Positions 1 to 7,648 of a stretch of 49,978 bases of DNA are shown one piece after another; position 1 is the first letter of the stretch; each line of letters begins with the position of its first letter. The DNA comes from Gracilibacillus ureilyticus (lineage in GTDB: Bacteria; Bacillota; Bacilli; Bacillales; Amphibacillaceae). The DNA lies in assembly GCF_900111195.1 (NCBI RefSeq), contig NZ_FOGL01000016.1, positions 67,293-117,270 on the forward strand, read 5' to 3'. Position numbers and translations under genes: made by a program. The notes beneath the pieces are model-generated. The model worked only from the letters and a program-made list of their open reading frames with translations. It was not told where the DNA came from and ran no database searches.

Positions 1-534
1 AGATTTCGTCCTGATCGAAGAATCACAACCAAATCTCTCCCTCTCACTCCTGAGATTTCGTCCTGATTGAAGAGTCACAACCAAATCTCTCCCTCTCAAT
101 CTTGAGATTTCGTCCTGATCGACGAATCACAACCAAATCTCCCGCTCTCTCTCCTGAGATTTCGTCCTGATGATGAGATCACTCCAAATCTCCCCCTCTC
201 ACTCCAAAGATTTCGTCCTGATTGAAGTATCACAACCAAATCTTCCGCTCTCTCTCCAAAGATTTCGTCCTGATCGACGAATCACAACCAAATCTTCCGC
301 TCTCACTCCCGAGATTTCGTCCTGATGGCGAGATCACAACCAAATCTCCACCTCTCACTCCAAAGATTTCGTCCTGATCGAAGGATCACAACCAAATCTC
401 CCGCTCTCTCTCCAAAGATTTTGTCCTGATCGAAGAATCACAACCAAATCTTCCGCTCTCACTCCGGAGATTTCGTCCTGATCGACGAATCACAACCAAA
501 TCTCCACCTCTCGCTCCGTAGATTTCGTCCTGAT
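1..534. repeat. Tandem array of 52-bp hairpin units (10 full plus 1 partial copy)
   Basis: Units begin at 1, 53, 105, 157, 208, 260, 312, 364, 416, 468 and 520. The period is 52 bp, except 51 for the fourth unit. Each unit holds an imperfect dyad: a left arm AGATTTCGTCCTGAT, a 6-nt variable loop such as CGAAGA or CGACGA, and a right arm ATCACAACCAAATCT, followed by a pyrimidine-rich spacer of about 14 nt. The outer 6-7 bp and inner 4 bp (TGAT/ATCA) pair. The base just outside AGATTT and its partner after AAATCT switch together (G with C, A with T) in eight of nine assessable units. A 52-bp period cannot hold one reading frame, so the array is non-coding. It starts beyond the left edge. Nothing else was seen between 1 and 624. 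Confidence 0.95.
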
Positions 535-624
535 CTCCCTATATTACCAATACCCGCTCGTTCCCCTCCGTCAATGTTTCCACCTATTAAAATTGGGAAT
601 ACTTACTACATAGGTGGTGAGAAA

Positions 625-1794
625 ATGTCTATTGAACTTATTATCATTTTACTGACGATTGGCTACATAATTTTTACGATTGATAAAAAGAAGGATGACT
701 TCCCTGTCCCTGCAATATTAGTAGTGCTTGGCGTGGGGCTTGCTTTCATTCCTTATTTTGATTCAGCACGATTGACAGAGAATACGATTTATCATGTCTT
801 TTTGCCGGCATTATTATTTGTATCTGCCTATCAGTTTCCAATAAAAGATTTTCGGAAAAGTGCCAGCATCATCGTCTCCCTTGCGACGGTAGGGATTGTT
901 TTAAATGTGCTTATACTTGGCTACCTGATTTCAATTATATCTCCAATTGGGTTACTCGAGGCTTCTATTGCTGCTGCAATACTGACGCCTACTGATCCAG
1001 TGTCGGTTGTTTCTATTATTAAAAAAGCGACAGGGAATGAGGAAATTGCCAGCATAGTTGAAGGGGAGTCAATGTTAAATGACGGGACGAGTATTGTGCT
1101 ATTTACCACTTTATTGTCAATGGCGACCCGTGAGAAGGGATTTTCTTTCTTCTCATTTTCCGGGGAATTTCTGCTCGTTTCCATTGGCGGTGTTCTGATT
1201 GGTCTTGCTGCTGGTTTTTTAGTAAGCAAAATTGTCCACTATTCGCATGACAGGAATTACCAGATTATGCTCAGTATTATTTTGGCATACGGGTCCTTCC
1301 TGATTGCAGAAGCTGTCGGTGTTTCCGGTGTGCTTGCAACAGTAGCAAGCGGCATGATGATCTCGTATGAATATGGGCGTGCAGAGAAGGAAGATCACTT
1401 TCGAAAATCACTAGATGGATTCTGGGAGATTGCTGAACATAGTTTACTCGCGATTTTGTTTTTAGTAATCGGGATTGAAATGACCGAATATTTAAAATTA
1501 GATTACTGGCTGTATGCCGCTATCATCTTCGTTTTCATGATTTTTGTCCGGTTTATTACTATTTACGGAATAACGAAGGTCGTCCACTCCCTTTCCTGGC
1601 GTTATAACTTCTTATTGTCCTGGGCAGGGCTTAAAGGATCCATGTCTGTATTTTTAGTATTAACATTGTTCGCTAAAAGTGCCAGCGGAATTCAGAGTGA
1701 ATGGATCGTCGGTGTCAGCTTTACGGTAATATTATTATCCCTGACAATACAGAGTCTGACAATCGCACCGATATCAAGGTCGCTGCTGAAGTAA
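625..1794 (+). CDS. CPA1-family Na+(K+)/H+ antiporter, short form
   Basis: A membrane protein of 389 residues with about 11-12 hydrophobic segments. It is expected to exchange Na+ or K+ for H+ across the cytoplasmic membrane. The family core is visible: a TPTDPVSV stretch and the EGESMLNDG motif carrying the Asn-Asp pair typical of CPA1/NhaP exchangers. There is no long cytoplasmic C-terminal tail, unlike many NhaP proteins. The start at 625 is chosen because AGGTGGTG (612-619) precedes it; an upstream in-frame ATG at 574 lacks a good ribosome binding site. One oddity: the early motif usually ending in FEAAL reads FVSAY, so the conserved Glu is Val. The gene lies just downstream of the hairpin array and converges on the next gene. 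Ion specificity cannot be told from sequence. Confidence 0.88.
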   Translation: MSIELIIILLTIGYIIFTIDKKKDDFPVPAILVVLGVGLAFIPYFDSARLTENTIYHVFLPALLFVSAYQFPIKDFRKSASIIVSLATVGIVLNVLILGYLISIISPIGLLEASIAAAILTPTDPVSVVSIIKKATGNEEIASIVEGESMLNDGTSIVLFTTLLSMATREKGFSFFSFSGEFLLVSIGGVLIGLAAGFLVSKIVHYSHDRNYQIMLSIILAYGSFLIAEAVGVSGVLATVASGMMISYEYGRAEKEDHFRKSLDGFWEIAEHSLLAILFLVIGIEMTEYLKLDYWLYAAIIFVFMIFVRFITIYGITKVVHSLSWRYNFLLSWAGLKGSMSVFLVLTLFAKSASGIQSEWIVGVSFTVILLSLTIQSLTIAPISRSLLK

Positions 1795-1820
1795 TAAAAC
1801 AAAAACTCCCCAGTAAAGTG

Positions 1821-1847
1821 AAGGGCCGCCACATTCTGGCGCCCCTT
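1821..1847. terminator. Hairpin between convergent genes
   Basis: Arms of 11 bp (AAGGGCCGCCA and TGGCGCCCCTT) with one C-C mismatch enclose a CATTC loop. It lies between the stop of the antiporter and the stop of the convergent lipoprotein gene. T tracts are weak on both sides, so efficiency is uncertain, but it probably serves both genes. Confidence 0.55.
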
Positions 1848-1855
1848 CCCATCCA

Positions 1856-3364
1856 TTATTTCATCTCTTGCCATGATGCATTGTATTCTTCAATAATTGC
1901 ATCCCCGCCAAGTGAACGCCATTCTTCAACAGCTGTTTCAAATCCTGTTTTATCAATCTGGCCTATCATGTACTGATAGGTTGCATCTGTGATCAACTGC
2001 TGCAGGCGGGCACCGTCCCTTATCTGGGTTTGGGAATAAAGCGGGATGGTTGGATCATCGATTAAATAATTCTCATTGTCTTTTATTAATTCTGCTGATT
2101 TGGCCACAACCTCAAGCTCCCTTAAAAGTTCATAGCTTCCTCTCGTTTCCGCTTCACCGATCAGTATGGACAGATATGGTTTTACCTCCCTGTCTGTTAA
2201 TTCTTTATTGTTAACAGGCAAGGCCTTTCCATCAACAACTTCATAATGCTCCCCTTCTATCCCCCAATTAGCAAGATTGGACAGTTCCGGTGTCATCATC
2301 TTATCAAAAAAAGCGAGAATTTGTTTTAATTCTTCTTCTGATTCAACCGAACGTTTCGGGAACATGAGTGCACTACCGTAGCCGGGTACTGACCAGATTC
2401 CAAACTCTCCATCCGGCCCTTTAATCTGGTTCTGAACATCGAACTCCACACCGGAATTTATTGTGGCTGCATCTGTATATAATCCGCCCACATCGCCTAT
2501 TGCACCGACATACATCCCTGCAGTGCCATTTTTCAAAAATTCCTGCTGATCTGTTTTACTAGTCACAGGGAAATCCTGATTGATGTATCCATTTTCAAAC
2601 ATTGTCTTAAAAAAATCCATTGTTTGCATATACTCATCAAACATGAATTCCGGTAACAGCTGTCCATCTTTCTCTCCCCAGTTATTCGGCGTGCCGAACC
2701 ATGAGGAAACAGTCTTGAACGCACCGTAAATTAAGTCGCTCCGATCTGCCACTCCAAATGTATCATCAACGCCATTCTGATCTGGGTCATCTTCTGTAAA
2801 TGCTCTTGCCATTTCCAGAAAATCACCAGTAGTTTTCGGTGCCTCCAATCCGAGGTTATCTGCCCAGTCTTTCCGGTAGATTAATCCTTGTCTTGACAGT
2901 GGAACCCCTTGATATAAAGCATATAATTTCCCATTTACTTTTGTGTTTTCCAAAATATTATCTTTTAATTTCGATAGATTTTCGAATTCGTCTAAATATG
3001 GGCCGATCTCCCAAAACTGTCCGTCTTCCATTGCATCACGAAATTGGTTAAAAATTGCCTGGTTTCCGAAAAACACAGCATCTGGAAGGGTATTTGTTGC
3101 AAAAGCAGTACTCAGCCGATCCTGGTAACTCGTGTTCGGCACCCATTGAATATCTAATTTAACATTCGCAGCTTTTTCCATTTCTTTGAGAACTTTTTCG
3201 TTCGGTGCCTCTGGGGCATGAAGTGTTGCCATAATCGAGAACTCAAATGTTTCCTCAGAAGATGCTTGTCCCTCCTGATTACTGTTTGCTCCAGTTGGGC
3301 TGCATGCTGTCATGACAAGGAACAGGAAGATTACCCCCGTTAAATAAACCTGCCATTTTCTCAA
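1856..3364 (-). CDS. Extracellular solute-binding lipoprotein (family 1, LplA/YtcQ-like)
   Basis: A 502-residue lipoprotein. The N-terminus is a short hydrophobic signal peptide ending in a VMTAC lipobox, so the mature protein is lipid-anchored outside the membrane. The remainder resembles the oligosaccharide-binding LplA/YtcQ group that feeds CUT1 ABC importers. It is a close paralog of the lipoprotein at 6107-7633; a stretch of over 30 identical residues around SSWFGTPNNWGEKDG marks a recent duplication in inverted orientation. The start is a TTG with GAGGGTGA upstream, and a six-codon leader ORF ends across it. There is no permease or ATPase beside it, so it either uses transporter parts encoded elsewhere or acts as a sensory partner of the adjacent AraC regulator (inference). 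Confidence 0.9.
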   Translation of the reverse strand: MRKWQVYLTGVIFLFLVMTACSPTGANSNQEGQASSEETFEFSIMATLHAPEAPNEKVLKEMEKAANVKLDIQWVPNTSYQDRLSTAFATNTLPDAVFFGNQAIFNQFRDAMEDGQFWEIGPYLDEFENLSKLKDNILENTKVNGKLYALYQGVPLSRQGLIYRKDWADNLGLEAPKTTGDFLEMARAFTEDDPDQNGVDDTFGVADRSDLIYGAFKTVSSWFGTPNNWGEKDGQLLPEFMFDEYMQTMDFFKTMFENGYINQDFPVTSKTDQQEFLKNGTAGMYVGAIGDVGGLYTDAATINSGVEFDVQNQIKGPDGEFGIWSVPGYGSALMFPKRSVESEEELKQILAFFDKMMTPELSNLANWGIEGEHYEVVDGKALPVNNKELTDREVKPYLSILIGEAETRGSYELLRELEVVAKSAELIKDNENYLIDDPTIPLYSQTQIRDGARLQQLITDATYQYMIGQIDKTGFETAVEEWRSLGGDAIIEEYNASWQEMK

Positions 3365-3381
3365 TTCATCACCCTCTTCAT
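3361..3381 (-). CDS. Possible six-codon leader peptide (MKRVMN) coupled to the lipoprotein
   Basis: On the minus strand an ATG at 3381 follows AAGGAGAG at 7-nt spacing and opens a six-codon frame that stops with TGA at 3363-3361. This stop overlaps the TTG start (3364-3362) of the binding lipoprotein. The arrangement would allow translational coupling that compensates for the weak TTG start. It is too short to support by coding statistics; the evidence is the ribosome binding site and the overlap only. Confidence 0.35.
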   Translation of the reverse strand: MKRVMN

Positions 3382-3478
3382 TTTTTTCTCTCCTTTTTCT
3401 ATCCTATACGCAGGAAAAGTATCTTGTATATAATCAATTTTTCACTATTCAGTAATCCCTCTTGTAATTATCCTTTTT

Positions 3479-3588
3479 ATAATCATTACAGCCATCCTCC
3501 CAAAACTTGCGAGAAAATGATTATCCCCCCTGTCAATGGCGCAACAGTCCTGCTCTTCCTTCACAGTTAATAGTGGATAATGATCATT
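3479..3588. promoter_or_regulatory. Candidate AraC-regulator binding sites in the divergent region
   Basis: The 3382-3704 region separates the divergent lipoprotein and AraC-regulator genes. It contains AATGATTAT twice (3479-3487 on the minus strand, 3516-3524 on the plus strand) and a related perfect 10-bp palindrome AATGATCATT (3579-3588). The 3516 and 3579 copies form an imperfect inverted repeat. The same nine-base word recurs twice upstream of the second lipoprotein gene (5991-5999 and 6048-6056). Assignment to the regulator between them is inference from clustering. Confidence 0.5.
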
Positions 3589-3615
3589 TTTATGTAAGCG
3601 GTTTATTTTTTGCTG

Positions 3616-3644
3616 TTTACGAAAATGTGTTTTGCCGGTATTCT
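3616..3644 (+). promoter_or_regulatory. Putative sigma-A promoter for the AraC regulator
   Basis: TTTACG (3616-3621), a 17-nt spacer and TATTCT (3639-3644) lie 60 bp upstream of the chosen start. The match to TTGACA/TATAAT is moderate. It lies directly downstream of the palindromic candidate operator at 3579-3588. Confidence 0.4.
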
Positions 3645-3704
3645 TATTTTAACTAATTACCTCCAAAGAAAACTGAATTATCTATGACAAGGAAGTATAA
3701 AATC

Positions 3705-5975
3705 ATGAAATTTTCGGAAAATCATTTTTTTAAACTCATTGCGTTTCTAATTATTCTGAGCACCCTTCCTGTAATGATCACCGGAAGTCTCTCTTTCTGG
3801 CAATCTTCTAAAGCAATGGTGAACCTCTCCAATGAAGAAAAGCTGCAGAATATTTATCAGGTAAGAACAAATGTGGAGAAATCCTTACAGTATATCGATT
3901 TTTCGATAACTAATTTTGTCCGCTCGAGCCAGACACAGCAACTTCTCAGTCAAAATATTGCTGTACCCGACTTCACCGATTATCATCAGCTGCGCCGGGA
4001 CCTGATTCAGCTGCAGACGATGGATACAGGGATAGAAGATATCGTGGTTGCAAGCTTTGAGCATAATTGGCTGATGAGCAATAATGGGATTGAAAAATTG
4101 GATTATCAGACATATGAACAAATCAAGAAAAGTTACATGCATCTAGAAGGAAGGTCAAGCTGGATTTTGGAAAAGGCAGAAATGATCAAATTTCCGACAG
4201 ATATCAGAAACACCTGTCCCCAATATATAAATTTAGTTAAAATGCTGCCATTATTCTCCGGTGAGCAAAATGGATTAGTCAGTGTTTTCATTCCGACTTG
4301 TGAAATAACCGATATTATTTCAGAAAAAAATACGGGGGATTCGTTTCTGATCATTGATAACGATAAGCAGATTATCGCGAATACGAGTCCGGAAACTTCG
4401 ATAACATTGGATTTCGATAAGTTAGATATGACAGAAAAAAGCGGACAGACAGAATATCTTTTTAACGGGACAGACTATAAACTTATCTATGAAAAATCAG
4501 AGTATACGGGCTGGACCTATCTCTCCTTAGTAAAATTAAGCACACTAAAACAGAAATCTGCCAGCATCGGATGGATTACATTACTGATTGTAAGCATTCT
4601 AACCATTCTGTCCTTTCTTTTTGCGATTATTAGTACACGAGTTTTATATAAACCGATTAATCATCTGAAAACATCAATCATCAACTACCATGACAGCAAA
4701 TCACCTTTGACAGGCACCAATGAGTTTCAACTGATCGAATCACATATTCATAATCTCTCCCTTAAAAATACGCAATTGGAAAAAAGGGCGCAGAGTCAGA
4801 TACTGCCATTAAAGCAATTATTCATGATTCGTTTAATACAGGGACAAGTAACAGAGGATGAAATACCAGTGAAGCTGAAGCAGTTTCACTACCCGGAAGT
4901 GTGGGGCTGGCTGACCATCTTCTCGCTGAAAATTGATCAGACAGAGCATGACAGGTTTAAAGAAGATGAGACAGATTTAGTTCTCTTTGCGATAAATAAT
5001 ATTATTGAGGATATTATCCCGCCGACAGACAGATTTACACCATTTATACTCGATGATATCCAGTCAACTGTGATTATTTCCAGGCAGGAACAGAACAGCA
5101 GATACACCCGCCACATTAACCAAAAGGCTGAATTCATCCAGAAAGAGGTCTTTAGACTGCTTAACATTCACATAAGTATTGGCATCAGTGAGCGTTTTAA
5201 GAAATTACGAAAGGCAGAATCTGCTTATAAAGAAAGTAAGGAGGCATTAAAATACCGCTTGAAACTAAATAAGTCAGCCATTATTTTTTATGAAAATTTA
5301 AACAGAAATTATTCTACCATCGCACCTTTTCCTAATCATATTAAGAAAAATATCTTTGATGCGATCAAAATAAGCGATAAAGCCAAAGTAACCGAGGAAA
5401 TCGAGGCACTGTTTGAATATATTACCAAGCATGTCATCCATCCCGGTCAGATCGAAACAATGCTCTCAAGGTTTTTATATGAACTGTATGAATTAAAAGA
5501 GGTGTTAGGCATCCATCTGGATCAGCTGGAAAACGCAAAAATGATTACACATTTTAAGAACCTAGCCACACTTAGAGAGATGGAGGACTGGCTGATTTTT
5601 GAGATCACATTGCCGCTTATTGAGAAAATTGAAGAAAAAGATACGAATAAGTATAAGAAGATTTCTGATCAGGTAATTGAATTAATTCACAACAATTATA
5701 CTAGCGAGATTTCTCTCGATGCCATTGCAGCTAAACTTCATTATAATGTGAGTTATCTGAGCGGAGTTTTTCAAAAGGAGACTGGCTCTTCTTTCTCTGA
5801 ATATTTACTTCAGTACAGACTGGATAAAGCAAAAACACTGTTAAGAACGACAGATAAATCTGTGAAACAAATTGCTGAGGAACTAAGATACAAAAATTCC
5901 CAGAATTTCATCCGCTCATTTAAAAAAATGGAAGGGATGACACCAGGCAACTACCGTTTAGCGAATAAAGGATAA
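3705..5975 (+). CDS. Membrane-anchored AraC-family transcriptional regulator (YtdP-like)
   Basis: 756 residues from the preferred start. One membrane helix lies near residues 10-30, followed by an extracellular sensor segment of about 250 residues and a second helix near 285-310. A HAMP-like linker, a central regulatory region and a C-terminal AraC pair of helix-turn-helices in the last 100 residues (the DAIAAKLHYNVSYLSGVF and EELRYKNSQNFIRSFK regions) complete it. This layout matches Bacillus YtdP/YesS-type regulators of pectin and oligosaccharide uptake. The start at 3705 is preferred over ATG 3684 because AAGGAAG (3689-3695) is 9 nt upstream of it. Its neighbours are two paralogous binding lipoproteins, its likely targets. 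The extracellular domain implies that it senses a ligand outside the cell, perhaps delivered by those lipoproteins (inference). Confidence 0.9.
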   Translation: MKFSENHFFKLIAFLIILSTLPVMITGSLSFWQSSKAMVNLSNEEKLQNIYQVRTNVEKSLQYIDFSITNFVRSSQTQQLLSQNIAVPDFTDYHQLRRDLIQLQTMDTGIEDIVVASFEHNWLMSNNGIEKLDYQTYEQIKKSYMHLEGRSSWILEKAEMIKFPTDIRNTCPQYINLVKMLPLFSGEQNGLVSVFIPTCEITDIISEKNTGDSFLIIDNDKQIIANTSPETSITLDFDKLDMTEKSGQTEYLFNGTDYKLIYEKSEYTGWTYLSLVKLSTLKQKSASIGWITLLIVSILTILSFLFAIISTRVLYKPINHLKTSIINYHDSKSPLTGTNEFQLIESHIHNLSLKNTQLEKRAQSQILPLKQLFMIRLIQGQVTEDEIPVKLKQFHYPEVWGWLTIFSLKIDQTEHDRFKEDETDLVLFAINNIIEDIIPPTDRFTPFILDDIQSTVIISRQEQNSRYTRHINQKAEFIQKEVFRLLNIHISIGISERFKKLRKAESAYKESKEALKYRLKLNKSAIIFYENLNRNYSTIAPFPNHIKKNIFDAIKISDKAKVTEEIEALFEYITKHVIHPGQIETMLSRFLYELYELKEVLGIHLDQLENAKMITHFKNLATLREMEDWLIFEITLPLIEKIEEKDTNKYKKISDQVIELIHNNYTSEISLDAIAAKLHYNVSYLSGVFQKETGSSFSEYLLQYRLDKAKTLLRTTDKSVKQIAEELRYKNSQNFIRSFKKMEGMTPGNYRLANKG

Positions 5976-5990
5976 TCTTTCACCCAATGA

Positions 5991-6056
5991 AATGATTATA
6001 AATAGGAGCATAACAGCCGAAAGACAAGCCGGCAAGAATTATCAACTAATGATTAT
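5991..6056 (+). promoter_or_regulatory. Paired AATGATTAT sites upstream of second lipoprotein gene
   Basis: Two direct copies of AATGATTAT at 5991-5999 and 6048-6056, 57 bp apart, lie between the AraC regulator and the lipoprotein start. They match sites in the 3479-3588 region. A direct-repeat layout is usual for AraC-family operators. No clear sigma-A promoter was recognised beside them. Confidence 0.5.
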
Positions 6057-6106
6057 TTACGTAATCCTCTATTTTCCTTACGATTTAGCTATAGGAGGGA
6101 TACAAA

Positions 6107-7633
6107 ATGAAAAGAAATTATTGGAATCACCAACTTGCAGGAGGTTTACTGGCATTATTATTATTATGTTTTCTGCTAACTGCCTGCAATAATGAAAACG
6201 CTTCAAACAGCAAGGAAGAGGGTACAGAAAGTGAGGTGTTTGAATTTTCCATGATGGCGAATTTACACACACCAGAAGTGCCTGATGAGAAGATATTAAA
6301 GCTTATTGAAGAAAATACCAGCACAAAAACTGATATTCAATGGGTCCCTGACAACAACTATGAAGACAGGCTGAGTACAGCATTTGCTACAAATACGTTG
6401 CCTGATGCGATCTTTTTGAAGAATCAAAATACATTTTCCCAATATAAAGAAGCGATCAGGGACGGACAGTTCTGGGAAATCGGTCAATACTTGGACGAAT
6501 TTGAAAATCTGCAGAAATTAAAAGTTCCGATATTGGATAATACCCGCATCAACGGAGAGTTATATTCGCTCTATCAAGGAAGGCCATTATCACGTCAGGG
6601 GCTGATTTACCGGAAAGACTGGGCAGATAACCTCAGTCTGGCAGCACCGGCAACAACAGAGGAATTTATGGAAATGGCGAGAGCTTTTACAGAAGACGAC
6701 CCTGATGGCAATGGAAAAGATGATACATTTGGAGTGACAGATCGGGGAGATCTCGTTTATGGTGCCTTTAAAACGGTGTCCTCATGGTTTGGTACACCGA
6801 ATAACTGGGGAGAAAAGGACGGGCAGCTCCTGCCTGAGTTCATGTTCGATGAGTACAAGGAAACGATGAATTTCTTTAAAGAACTACATGAGAATGGATA
6901 TATTAATCAGGATTTCCCTGTTGCCAGCAGTAATGACCAGATTGAGTTTATGAAAAATGGCTCTGCCGGGTTATTTGTAGGGAATATGGAATATGTCGGA
7001 ACATTACATCAGGATGCCGTCGCTATTAACCCGGAAACGGAATATGGTGTGATCAATAATATTAAGGGTCCTGACGGAGAGTTCGGAGTCTGGGCGATTC
7101 CCGGTTACGGAAACCTCGTACTTTTCCCGAAAAGCTCTGTTCAGTCGGAAGAAGAACTAAAGAAGATTCTGGCCTTCTTCGACAAAATGATGACACCTGA
7201 AAATGCTAATTTAATTTCCTGGGGAATAGAAGGTGAGCATTATGAAGTGGTAGACGGAAAAGCACTGCCTGTCGATAATCAAAGTTTAACAGAAAGAGAA
7301 GTAAAGCCATATTCTTCGATCGAAATTGGTGAACCTGATACGAATGGCAGATATGAAGCACTTATCGAGTATGAAACAAAGGCTGAAGCCGTCGAACTGG
7401 TTAAAGAGAATGAGAACCATTTAATTGTCGATCCAACGATAACACTTGATTCAGAAACTGCGACAATGGAAGGAAACCGACTGCAATCTATTATCACAGA
7501 TGCCACTTATCAGTATATATTAGGGCAAATTGATGAAGCAGGCTTTGATGCCGCAATAGAAAAGTGGAAATCCGAAGGCGGTAATGACATCATCGAAGAA
7601 TACAACGCATCATATAAGAGTCATTCCAAATAG
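6107..7633 (+). CDS. Extracellular solute-binding lipoprotein (family 1, LplA/YtcQ-like), paralog 2
   Basis: A 508-residue lipoprotein with a hydrophobic signal peptide ending in LTAC, then an Asn/Glu/Ser-rich linker and a family-1 binding-protein fold. It starts at an ATG with AGGAGGG (6093-6099) at 7-nt spacing. It is closely related along its full length to the lipoprotein at 1856-3364, including near-identical central and C-terminal segments. It is followed after 15 nt by the SGNH esterase-like gene, so the two are probably co-transcribed. The esterase suggests that the ligand is a pectin-derived oligosaccharide (inference). No membrane components of an ABC system accompany it. Confidence 0.9.
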   Translation: MKRNYWNHQLAGGLLALLLLCFLLTACNNENASNSKEEGTESEVFEFSMMANLHTPEVPDEKILKLIEENTSTKTDIQWVPDNNYEDRLSTAFATNTLPDAIFLKNQNTFSQYKEAIRDGQFWEIGQYLDEFENLQKLKVPILDNTRINGELYSLYQGRPLSRQGLIYRKDWADNLSLAAPATTEEFMEMARAFTEDDPDGNGKDDTFGVTDRGDLVYGAFKTVSSWFGTPNNWGEKDGQLLPEFMFDEYKETMNFFKELHENGYINQDFPVASSNDQIEFMKNGSAGLFVGNMEYVGTLHQDAVAINPETEYGVINNIKGPDGEFGVWAIPGYGNLVLFPKSSVQSEEELKKILAFFDKMMTPENANLISWGIEGEHYEVVDGKALPVDNQSLTEREVKPYSSIEIGEPDTNGRYEALIEYETKAEAVELVKENENHLIVDPTITLDSETATMEGNRLQSIITDATYQYILGQIDEAGFDAAIEKWKSEGGNDIIEEYNASYKSHSK

Positions 7634-7648
7634 ATTAGGAGAGAAAAA

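Noticed and set aside
1-534. CRISPR array
   Set aside because: The whole 52-bp unit repeats, including the pyrimidine-rich part. There are no unique spacers and no cas genes.
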